From JAGTVG01 sp964543195 (GTDB lineage Bacteria > Bacteroidota > Bacteroidia > Cytophagales > Cyclobacteriaceae), in contig CAZIXF010000006.1 in assembly GCA_964543195.1 (NCBI GenBank), positions 1 to 64,000 on the forward strand: a DNA stretch of 64,000 nucleotides, written 5' to 3'. Under the pieces are notes generated by a model that was not told the origin of the DNA, searched no databases, and saw only the letters and a list, made by a program, of their open reading frames with translations. Of this stretch, positions 1 to 7,860 are shown piece after piece. Numbering within the stretch: position 1 is the first letter of the stretch; each line of letters begins with the position of its first letter. The translations under genes were made by a program, and so were the position numbers.

Positions 1-13
1 CGGTTACCCTACT

Positions 14-123
14 TACACCTTACACCCTACACCCTACACCCTACACCCTACACCCGGTCTCCGGTCCCCGGTCCCCGGTCCTTTCACCTTTCTCCTTTCA
101 CCTTTCACCTTTCACCTTTCACC
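14..123. repeat. Phase-locked heptanucleotide tandem repeats (three motifs)
   Basis: Three unrelated seven-base motifs follow one another without losing the seven-base phase. TACACC(C/T) occurs six times (14-55), GGTC(C/T)CC about 3.7 times (56-81) and TTTC(A/T)CC six times (82-123). The block ends five bases before the stop codon of the minus-strand nucleoside hydrolase, so it lies in that gene's 3' untranslated region. On the minus strand the first part reads as five GGG runs separated by four bases (25-55), which fits a G-quadruplex pattern. No function is known to me. Confidence 0.9.
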
Positions 124-127
124 CTCC

Positions 128-1019
128 TCACTTCTCCTGCCTGAAATACTCCAGCAGGGTCTCAAAAAAATTCTCCTTCATCTTCTCCGCATCGATCGAC
201 CGGTAATAATGGACCTTCCTGCTGCCGTTGTCCCTGGAAGTGGTGATCTCCACCTTTTCCGCCCAATAGGGATGGATCATGGCTTCGATAAGGGCCAGAT
301 CCCAGAGGGTGCGTTGCTTCCGTCCCCCGTCCAGGTGATGAAACCAGCGCTCCAGCAGGAAATCGCCAAGGGGATGCGTATAGCGAAGCTTCCCGGATGT
401 TTCCTCGAACGTAAAGGTCATGGCGGCCGCCACATTCACCGGGATCACATGCATTTCAACCTCCGATCTAAGAATTAATTCAATGGCCTCTATATCCATC
501 ATGCAATTGAAATCGGTCTTCCCCAGAATTTCCTTCCCGAAATCATAGCTTGTCCCCAGCCAGTATAACCTGATCTTCGGTTCGATTGAGGGGTCAATAT
601 AAATAAATGGCCGAGGCCACATTCGTCAGGGCACCAAGTGCGACAACAGTCAATTTCTCTTCGCCGGATAAATCCCTTGCCTGTTGAATGATCTCATATA
701 CAGCCGCCGAATGCTGCGCCTTATCCCCCCAGTCATACATACGGTCCACACCGCCTCTCAGTGCTTTAACGGATAAACCAAGGTGCCCAAGGATCATCTG
801 GTTCAGCCGGTGGCTGTTTTCCATCGACTGGTCCACCGCCCAGTGACTGGTCTGCCATTGGGTAGCATTCAGGGCCGTAATTTCCCAGGAAGGCTCAATC
901 AATGCCCGGGAAATGGCATAGAGGTCATCCACCTCGTTTCCCGTATCCGCGTCAAGAATAAGCCGTTGTTTTTGCTGTGCCAACCCGGTATAGATGACAA
1001 GCAAAAGGAAGATGGCCAT
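128..1019 (-). pseudogene. Nucleoside hydrolase (IUNH family), frameshifted
   Basis: Exported inosine-uridine-preferring nucleoside hydrolase homologue, predicted to split the N-glycosidic bond of ribonucleosides in the periplasm. The N-terminal part (594-1019) has a signal peptide (MAIFLLLVIYTGLAQQ) and the Ca/ribose-binding motif DADTGNEVDD, and runs to LGALTNVASAI. The C-terminal part (128 to about 610) continues in another frame with YIDPSIEPKIRLYWLG and a late DLALIEAMIHPYW segment. The two halves join around 600-612, where the coding strand carries the slippery string ATTTATTTATATT. Restoring one frame gives a protein of about 297 residues, normal for the family. The start at 1019 is chosen for the signal peptide; the reading frame is open upstream to 1124. 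It may be a real pseudogene or an indel error in the consensus. Confidence 0.8.
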
Positions 1020-1124
1020 GATGACCAACCTATGTATAAAGGATCTTAATGTGGTTAAATTTTTCACGTCAATATTTTTATGATGAAAAGACAGGAAGAT
1101 AATCATCTCCGGATCAATTTTCAA

Positions 1125-1461
1125 AGTCCGGGATCTCCTTTAATTTATCATCATAGGATTGATCCATAATGAAACAATGCTGTGTTTCATTTTGAAACAG
1201 TTTCCTGAATATGTTGGCTCACAGGACACATGTAAATACCGATTTTCTGTACTTACAATCTTGTTTGGCTGCTAATGTCATCTCAAAAAAGATATGTGTT
1301 CCTGCCGGGCCTGTGGTTTCTATATGATTATAAGCTATGATCCCTTTGACCAGGGATCCGGCCGGGAAAGTCGGAAGTCAAATACATACTGGCGCTCCAA
1401 CCGGTAAGCTCCCTTTATTTATAAACCCGGAAAATAAAATTATGCTAATTCAGCCAAAGAC
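1125..1461. other. Intergenic region upstream of the nucleoside hydrolase
   Basis: No credible ORF is visible in these 337 bases. It holds the inverted repeats at 1170-1204 and presumably the promoter of the minus-strand nucleoside hydrolase. I could not assign -33/-7 boxes with confidence. Confidence 0.5.
1170..1204. promoter_or_regulatory. Inverted repeats, possible operator
   Basis: TGAAACA (1170-1176) and TGTTTCA (1183-1189) form a 7-bp inverted repeat with a 6-base spacer. They are followed by the palindrome GAAACAGTTTC (1194-1204). The arms share the half-site GAAAC, so this may be a pair of overlapping sites for one dimeric regulator. It lies roughly 150-185 bp upstream of the chosen start of the nucleoside hydrolase. 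The regulator identity is unknown. Confidence 0.3.
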
Positions 1462-1764
1462 TCAAATATTCAATATTTCATAATAGCCGTGCTTCCATCT
1501 CTTCATAAAATTCTTCAGGGAATAAAGGAATCCGTTTTGAGTAATCGAACCCGAAATTTTATTGTGACCTTTCAATGTTTTATCCAGCAAATCAATTTTT
1601 TTCCGGATATCCGTGGGATTGTAACCATTGAATGACCTTTCCGTCTTTTTCTTCAATACTTTATTTTTCCCCGATTCTGAATTAACAATTACCGAATATT
1701 TTACTCTAAGAATGCAATCCGTGTTCTCCATAACCTTCCATTTTTTGTTAAAACGAACATCCAA
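1462..1764 (-). CDS. Hypothetical small basic protein
   Basis: A 100-codon ORF (89 codons if it starts at the internal Met at 1731) in an AT-rich stretch. The product is lysine-rich, has no signal peptide or membrane segment and no motif I recognise. The absence of stop codons over 300 bases of low-GC sequence is the only coding evidence. It stands alone, convergent with nothing and downstream of no clear operon. It could be a genuine lineage-specific gene or a chance ORF. Confidence 0.35.
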   Translation of the reverse strand: MDVRFNKKWKVMENTDCILRVKYSVIVNSESGKNKVLKKKTERSFNGYNPTDIRKKIDLLDKTLKGHNKISGSITQNGFLYSLKNFMKRWKHGYYEILNI

Positions 1765-1791
1765 TTTAATAAAACAGAAGGGTAAATTAAA

Positions 1792-1835
1792 GTTAAATTA
1801 ATATTAAATTAACATTCAGTTAATATTGGGTTAAC
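1792..1835. repeat. AT-rich near-palindromes
   Basis: A near-symmetrical 22-mer at 1792-1813, centred on TTAATATTAA, is followed by GTTAA-N7-TTAAC (1819-1835). The tract lies between the start of the small ORF and the 3' end of the ceramidase-like gene. It could be a binding site or a terminator remnant; nothing more specific can be said. Confidence 0.35.
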
Positions 1836-1903
1836 AATAATTACACTCTAAATACCCGGTAATCGTTAATAATCAGGTAATTATGGTGTATTCAGGCTAT
1901 AGT

Positions 1904-3178
1904 TTACAGCCCGTTATTCATCTTCCTGAACGTCTCCCTGATCAGTTTTTCGGTACCCGGCATGGTCCGTGCCACCATGGGCTCGTAGCCTCCTTCTTTG
2001 TAGGCTTCATCGGTGCAGAGATAACCACTGTTTCCATTGCAATGCGTATAAATAAATGTATTCTTGAAAGGGGAATCATCCTTGATATCCAGCCCGATCT
2101 CATTCATCAGCTCACCGGAGATACCTGCTATCAGCATATCACCAATCCGCAATGAAACCAGCCTGATCTCCACGGCAGGCGCCGGATCAATCGATACATC
2201 GGGCATTCTCGAATCACCGGGTTTTTTACCGGCAGCCTCAATGACCCCGGATGAGATCTCGAGATCATCCAGGGTATACGCATCGATCGTTTTATTGACT
2301 TCTTTTACCTCATCGGCAAGGATCTGGCCGATCACAGAGATATCGTCGAAACGGTCATTGGGACCGTATATCGGGTTAATATCTCCCGAAGCGCCTGCCG
2401 ACATCATCACCACCGCACCAGGAAAACTTTTTTCCAGTTCCCTTGCTGCAGCACCCGGCCAGTCGCCCGTGATCATATAGTTATCCTGGCCGCCCGTAGT
2501 AGCATGGCATGGCCAGTTCACCAGGAGTCCGATTGTCTTACCCTCCATGTCGTCGATCCGGACAATGCCTACTTCCTTATCACATATCCCATCCGGGTTT
2601 CTTCCCAGCCAGATGCCCCCTTCGGCATGGCGGGCCCTTCGATTGATGTTCATATTACAGATTCCCTTTCCTACACCTATCTTTACTTCCTGTAATCCCG
2701 CATTAGCTTCCCCGGTTATTTTTACCAGCTTACCCTGAAGAGCGGCTACATATTGCTTTTCATTTTCTGTAGGTTCTTCCCCATAGGCCCTTGTCCGCGG
2801 TCCGCCATGATTGTGCGCTGCTGTGATCAGGATATTGGAAGCCGGTATTCCGGATTCCTTTTCGATCTGGTCTTTAGTCTCATCCACAAACTCGTGCGAA
2901 AAGCCAATCACATCGGCTCCGATGATGCAGGCTTTTTCGCCCCCCAGCTCAAAAACCACTGCAGCGGCATATATCTCATCATGCACGCCCTTAAAAGGCT
3001 CGGAGCGGGCTGCATAACCGCTCATCCTCACAGGATTTTCAGGCGTGATATTAACCGTGGACAAACCAGCCCTGATGGTTTCTTTTTTGGTAAGACTTCC
3101 CGTGGCGGAAATCAACATTCCTGCCAGAATAAGCACGGGCAAAGCCAGTAAATAACGTTTGATAAACTTTCTCATCAT
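1904..3178 (-). CDS. Neutral/alkaline ceramidase-like protein (PF04734 N-terminal family)
   Basis: 424 residues with an N-terminal signal or anchor (about 1-30), so exported. The opening AGLSTVNITPENPVRMSGYA and the histidine motif ITAAHNHGGP (zinc ligands) are typical of the N-terminal domain of neutral ceramidases. In characterised ceramidases the nucleophile is the Ser of GDVSPN; here the matching segment reads SGDINPIYG, with Asn in its place. It also lacks the C-terminal Ig-like domain, since true enzymes are about 650-700 residues. It is therefore better described as a ceramidase-like metal-dependent hydrolase of unknown substrate. It is the last gene of a three-gene operon, starting 18 bp after the NodB-GH3 gene. 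Confidence 0.75.
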   Translation of the reverse strand: MMRKFIKRYLLALPVLILAGMLISATGSLTKKETIRAGLSTVNITPENPVRMSGYAARSEPFKGVHDEIYAAAVVFELGGEKACIIGADVIGFSHEFVDETKDQIEKESGIPASNILITAAHNHGGPRTRAYGEEPTENEKQYVAALQGKLVKITGEANAGLQEVKIGVGKGICNMNINRRARHAEGGIWLGRNPDGICDKEVGIVRIDDMEGKTIGLLVNWPCHATTGGQDNYMITGDWPGAAARELEKSFPGAVVMMSAGASGDINPIYGPNDRFDDISVIGQILADEVKEVNKTIDAYTLDDLEISSGVIEAAGKKPGDSRMPDVSIDPAPAVEIRLVSLRIGDMLIAGISGELMNEIGLDIKDDSPFKNTFIYTHCNGNSGYLCTDEAYKEGGYEPMVARTMPGTEKLIRETFRKMNNGL

Positions 3179-3196
3179 TATTGTAATTAATATCCG

Positions 3197-6100
3197 TTAA
3201 TCGTTCAGTATTTCAAATTCTCCATTTAGGTGAATACGCTCCGACGAACTGCCCACCATCACCTGGAAAATACCGGGCTCCACGATGCGGTTCATATCCC
3301 TGTCGTACATCATCAGGTGGTCCGGTGTAAGCGTAAAGACCACTTCGCCGGTTTCTCCAGGTCCCAGCTCAACCTTCTCAAAGCCTTTCAGTTCTTTAAC
3401 GGGCCTCACCACCGTGCTCTTCACATCCCGGATGTAAAGCTGAACGATCTCCTTCCCTTTGACAGGGCCTGAATTTTTTACATTCAGCTTCACTGTTACC
3501 GAGCCACCGGTATAGGTGCTCTGGGGCGATATCTCCAGACTTGAATATTCAAAATCCGTATAACTCAGGCCATAACCGAATTCATACAAAGGAGAATATT
3601 CCATATCCACATAGGAATTGCCCCATCCTTCTTCAAGCCAGTAGGGCTTTGATGGCTTATGGTTATAATATACCGGCAACTGCCCCACATGCCGGGGTAT
3701 GGTAACCGGCAGTTTCCCATCCGGATTATAGTCGCCAAACAGGATATCCGCTACGGCATCACCTCCCTTTTCGCCGGGTATCCAGGCCTCCAGAACAGCC
3801 GGCACATTTTCAGCGATCCAGGGAATGGCCAGCGGCCTTCCATTGATCAACACGGCCACTACAGGTGTTCCCGTATCGACAACTTCCCGGATCAGTTGTT
3901 TCTGCAATCCGGTCAGTTCGAGCGTGGCCGCATCGTATCCCTCCCCTGTGGTTCCTTTACCTTCAGAAGCCTGCCACTCATTTTCGCCCAGTACCACTAT
4001 AGCTACATCAGCTCGTCGTGCTGCCCTTACCGCCTGCCGGATCTCGTTCAATTCCGTACCTACTACGTTACAACCTTTTACGTATTCGATGCGGGTATCC
4101 GGCCCCACTTTGTTCCTGATGCCGTCCAGCACGGTAACAATGTCCTGAAGCACCACCCGGGAAGTATAATCTCCCAGCTGGTTTTTCTCATGGTCGGCAT
4201 TCGGACCGATCACCGCTATGGATCCCGGTTTTTTATCAAGAGGCAACAGGTTATTTTCATTTTTCAAAAGTACGATGCCTTCCCTGGCCGCTTCCAGCGC
4301 CGCTTGCTGATGCGCTTCGCTGTGAACGATCTGTTTGGCTCTTGTTTCATTAACGAAAGGATTTTCGAAAAGCCCCAGTTCGAATTTTGTGGTCAGTACC
4401 CGCCTTACCGAACGGTCGATCACCGACATCGAAACTTTCCCCTCTTCAACGCTTTCCACCATTTCATCAAGATAACCCTGCCCGAGCGAGATGCTTACAT
4501 CCATCCCCGAATTAGCGGCTATGGCGCCCGCTTCTTTTTCACTGGAGGCCACTCCGGTATAGATCAACGTATTCACCCCGTTACCTTCACTCAGCACGAT
4601 CCCTTCAAAACCCAGTTCATGACGCAAAATGCCTGTAAGCACTTCATGCGAACTATGAATGGGTATGCCGTCAATGGTCGGATACGTAGCCATCACCCCC
4701 AGGGCACCTGCCTCTCGAATACCGGCTTCCCAGGGAGGAAGATACACTTCCCGCAGCATACGCTCCGATATCTCCATGGCCCCTCTTTCCAGGCCACTCA
4801 CCGGCTGACTTTGACCAGGAAAATGGGTAAGACCGGCTACGGTTTTATCATTCCTTGAAATATCGTCACCCTGCACGGCCCTGGTAATAATCTCGGCATA
4901 ACGGGCACATAAAAAAGGATCCTCCGAATAACCCTCGATATTCCTGCCAAGCCGGGGATCCCGGTTCGGCTCGATCACCAGGGTGAAGATCTCATGCACC
5001 CCCACAGCACGGGCTTCCTTCGATGTAATGGAATACACCTTGTCGATCAGATCCGTATTAAAGGTGCTTCCCAATGCATGACCTTCGGGAAAAATGGTGG
5101 CTCCCGAACACATCAACCCGTGGGTGCCTTCCTCGACCTGCAGCAAAGGGATCTTCAACCGGGTTTGTTCAAGGACAAGCCGCTGCAGTTCATTATGGAA
5201 TTCGGCCTGCTGCCGGGTTCCTTTGGTGAGGATATTGTTCGCCAGGGTAAAAAAACCACCGCCCGGCCCTACCTTTTCATTAAAAGAACCCACCGTAAAA
5301 CGCTTCACCCCTTCCATCTTCTCTTCAATGCTTCTTCCCAGCTCGGAAGAATACACCACCGGCATATTCAGCTGACCGACCTTTTCTCCAAGGGTCATCC
5401 TTGAAAGCAGATCCTCGACCCTGGTTTTTACCGGCAGGTTGGGATTAAGATAATCCTCAGCGGGTTTCAGCATTTCACGCACCGGATGGTCCTTCAGATA
5501 TTCGCCGACCGTACCCACCGGTTCTATCCAGATCCGGTTATCCGGATCGGTGGCGTATTCACAAATGGCTTCCAGGGTAGACAACCAGGTGGTCTGTAAC
5601 CCCGGCGAATCGGTCTCATGACCGGCCAGGATCAGCCACGAACCATTCTCCATGGCATGGTCGATAAGCGCTTTGATCTGCTCGAAATTCTTGCCATCCG
5701 ATTCCATCCCCGTAAGCTGGGAAAGGTCACAGAATACCGGATCATTGGACCCCTCGTCGAGCCAGCCCCTTCCCGTCACAAAAAGATCATTAACGACCGG
5801 CACATAACTCCGAAGCTCACCACCCCTGCCCACAAATTTCTGACCACAGGGATAGGCAAAAGATACGGGAAATACGCCCAATAGTTCTTCCACCGACCGG
5901 TTAGCCTCTTCCATTTCCAGTGCGATATCATGTAAGGTCATCGACTCCAGCGCTTTATTCCGTGCAAAGGGAAAATTACCGGTGCAGGGATGGGTCTGGG
6001 TATGGTTCCCGATCTCATGGCCTTCGGCAATCGCTTTTTTCCATTCGTCAATTTTGCCCGTCAGATTACCCGGGGAAACGTAAAAGGTAGCATCCACATC

Positions 6101-6313
6101 ATACCGGTTCAGAACAGGAATGCCTTTTTCCACCTGGCTTGGCCTGGCGTCATCAAAGGTAAGGCTGAGGGCCATCACTTTGTTATCGGGCCATGAAAAG
6201 TCATGTTCGATCGTTCCGATGAAATTATCCTCATAGGGATCCTGGGCTATCAAGTTACCTGTCAAAAGCAATCCGGCTATTAAAAAAATGCCGGAAACAA
6301 TCGTCTTTTTCAT
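3197..6313 (-). CDS. Polysaccharide deacetylase (NodB)-GH3 beta-glycosidase fusion
   Basis: 1038-residue exported protein with two enzyme modules. Residues 1-23 are a signal peptide. Residues about 45-270 form a NodB carbohydrate esterase domain with TFDDA (Asp54/Asp55) and HEIGNHTQTHP (His104, His108), the expected metal triad. Residues about 290-1038 form a GH3 enzyme (TIM barrel, alpha/beta sandwich, C-terminal FnIII-like domain). GH3 landmarks are NRDPRLGR (450-457), the expected nucleophile segment at 571-578, and ENEWQASEGKGTTGEGYD (777-794) for the acid/base. Two key positions differ from the textbook family: the SDW aspartate is Glu576 (LSEGNG), and the KH dyad lysine is Thr496 (GLTHFPG). 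I cannot tell whether this is a known GH3 subgroup or loss of activity. It follows the aminotransferase by 11 bp and precedes the ceramidase-like gene by 18 bp. Confidence 0.9.
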   Translation of the reverse strand: MKKTIVSGIFLIAGLLLTGNLIAQDPYEDNFIGTIEHDFSWPDNKVMALSLTFDDARPSQVEKGIPVLNRYDVDATFYVSPGNLTGKIDEWKKAIAEGHEIGNHTQTHPCTGNFPFARNKALESMTLHDIALEMEEANRSVEELLGVFPVSFAYPCGQKFVGRGGELRSYVPVVNDLFVTGRGWLDEGSNDPVFCDLSQLTGMESDGKNFEQIKALIDHAMENGSWLILAGHETDSPGLQTTWLSTLEAICEYATDPDNRIWIEPVGTVGEYLKDHPVREMLKPAEDYLNPNLPVKTRVEDLLSRMTLGEKVGQLNMPVVYSSELGRSIEEKMEGVKRFTVGSFNEKVGPGGGFFTLANNILTKGTRQQAEFHNELQRLVLEQTRLKIPLLQVEEGTHGLMCSGATIFPEGHALGSTFNTDLIDKVYSITSKEARAVGVHEIFTLVIEPNRDPRLGRNIEGYSEDPFLCARYAEIITRAVQGDDISRNDKTVAGLTHFPGQSQPVSGLERGAMEISERMLREVYLPPWEAGIREAGALGVMATYPTIDGIPIHSSHEVLTGILRHELGFEGIVLSEGNGVNTLIYTGVASSEKEAGAIAANSGMDVSISLGQGYLDEMVESVEEGKVSMSVIDRSVRRVLTTKFELGLFENPFVNETRAKQIVHSEAHQQAALEAAREGIVLLKNENNLLPLDKKPGSIAVIGPNADHEKNQLGDYTSRVVLQDIVTVLDGIRNKVGPDTRIEYVKGCNVVGTELNEIRQAVRAARRADVAIVVLGENEWQASEGKGTTGEGYDAATLELTGLQKQLIREVVDTGTPVVAVLINGRPLAIPWIAENVPAVLEAWIPGEKGGDAVADILFGDYNPDGKLPVTIPRHVGQLPVYYNHKPSKPYWLEEGWGNSYVDMEYSPLYEFGYGLSYTDFEYSSLEISPQSTYTGGSVTVKLNVKNSGPVKGKEIVQLYIRDVKSTVVRPVKELKGFEKVELGPGETGEVVFTLTPDHLMMYDRDMNRIVEPGIFQVMVGSSSERIHLNGEFEILND

Positions 6314-6324
6314 CTTTTTAAAAA

Positions 6325-7602
6325 TTATACCCCTGTTTTCTCAAACTTCATTTCCTCCAGGGTTTTCCTGAAGGCATCCCTGATTATCTTCTTATGATGA
6401 TCCTGAAGGTTGGAGGCTATGCAGAATATAACGGTTCTTTCCACCAGCGAATCCAGGTAAGGCAATGTGCCCTTATCGTAGGTATAATCTTTGGCGAAAC
6501 TGTTTTCCTGAAGCTCCCAAACCGATAGTCTGCCCAGGGCGGGGCGTTTATTCACCAGGCTGGGCAGATTATAATAGACATGAAGGCCCCATTCCTCCAT
6601 ATGAATGGGATAAAAACCTTTCTGACCTACCTTGATCCCGTGGTTAATCAGACCTTCATTGAACTGATAGGCCTCTTCCCTGCTTTCAAAGGTCAATTTC
6701 AGAAAACCTCCGCTGTCGCCACCGGGATCCTCCACTTTCCTGGTAGATATCTGTGGAAATGGCTTCAGCAAATCGATCAGTTCGTACTTGAAATCATGCA
6801 TATTCCGTATTATCGTGGGCAATTTTTTCAACTGTTCCCTTGCCATGGCTGCAGCAAGGTCACTTAACCGGCAACCTATTCCCCACAACTGTAATTCAGG
6901 GCGGTCGAGTACGAACCCCCCTTCTTCATCTTTGATATATCCGGTATCATGAATGCCAAAAGCCCTTTCATATAAATGTTTATCGTTGGTCAATACGGCA
7001 CCTCCTTCCCCACAGGTCATATTCTTGTTGATCTGGAATGAAAATATCGACATATCCCCGAAAGCGCCCGCCATGGTTCCATGCTGAGAGGCTCCGGCAG
7101 CCTGGGCACAATCTTCGAGCAGCGGTATTTCGTGTTCCCTGCAGACCTTTGCGATCTCTTCGATCTGCCCGATCACACCACCCATATGAACGGCAATAAC
7201 CGCTCTTGTTCTCTTTGATATCTTTTTCTTCAGTTCTTCAGGGTCGAGGCCCATGGAATCGTCCACATCGCCAAGTACGGGTATAGCACCGCACCTGACC
7301 ACGGCACCTGCTGTCGACACCCAGAAATACCCGGGCATGATCACCTCATCACCCGGTCCAACTTCAAGTGCACTCAAAGCCACCTGGAGTGCAGTAGTGC
7401 CATTAGAAACGGAAATACAATATTTCATCCCTATATATTCGGCAAACTCCTGTTCAAAATGCCTGGCCTCAAACCTGGGCTTCGGCCCGTAAAACCGGAA
7501 AGGCGACTGGGCTTCCAGCACCCGGTTAACGGCATCGATCTCTTCCCGGCCTATATGATGAATACCCGGCCATTCCTGCGGCAGTAAATTATCCTTTTCC
7601 AT
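6325..7602 (-). CDS. DegT/DnrJ/EryC1/StrS-family PLP aminotransferase
   Basis: 425-residue cytoplasmic fold-type I aminotransferase of the sugar aminotransferase (SHMT_DegT) group. These transfer an amino group to keto-sugars, usually nucleotide-linked, or to cyclitols. Visible motifs are SNGTTALQVAL (PLP phosphate binding), PGYFWVSTAGA, LLEDCAQAAGA, and FSFQINKNMTCGEGG, whose Lys is the Schiff-base residue. It has no signal peptide. It is the first gene of the minus-strand operon with the NodB-GH3 and ceramidase-like genes, an unusual partnership because its products are exported hydrolases while this enzyme is cytosolic. It starts with ATG in an AT-rich leader shared divergently with the GH9 gene. 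Confidence 0.88.
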   Translation of the reverse strand: MEKDNLLPQEWPGIHHIGREEIDAVNRVLEAQSPFRFYGPKPRFEARHFEQEFAEYIGMKYCISVSNGTTALQVALSALEVGPGDEVIMPGYFWVSTAGAVVRCGAIPVLGDVDDSMGLDPEELKKKISKRTRAVIAVHMGGVIGQIEEIAKVCREHEIPLLEDCAQAAGASQHGTMAGAFGDMSIFSFQINKNMTCGEGGAVLTNDKHLYERAFGIHDTGYIKDEEGGFVLDRPELQLWGIGCRLSDLAAAMAREQLKKLPTIIRNMHDFKYELIDLLKPFPQISTRKVEDPGGDSGGFLKLTFESREEAYQFNEGLINHGIKVGQKGFYPIHMEEWGLHVYYNLPSLVNKRPALGRLSVWELQENSFAKDYTYDKGTLPYLDSLVERTVIFCIASNLQDHHKKIIRDAFRKTLEEMKFEKTGV

Positions 7603-7860
7603 AGATTAGTTTTTATCCATTTAAAAAAATTATCAAGAATAAATATATATCACCTTGTCGGATACGGAGTTTCCAAGATACATTTAATTGTAATTAATTT
7701 CAAAACTGAATATTTTATAATTGATTGTTGCTGAAGAAATAATTATTTTCCGGTGAATTTTTGATCCTTTCCGAAAACGACGCGATCGGGAATTTTATGA
7801 ATCATTTTGTCTTTCTTATTTTTAATTTGTTTATCCTTTAACCTTTTAAAACTTTTTTAT

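Noticed and set aside
14..123. CRISPR array or telomere
   Set aside because: Units are seven bases without spacers, so not CRISPR. The TGTAGGG strand resembles telomere repeats only superficially and is one of three motifs in the block.
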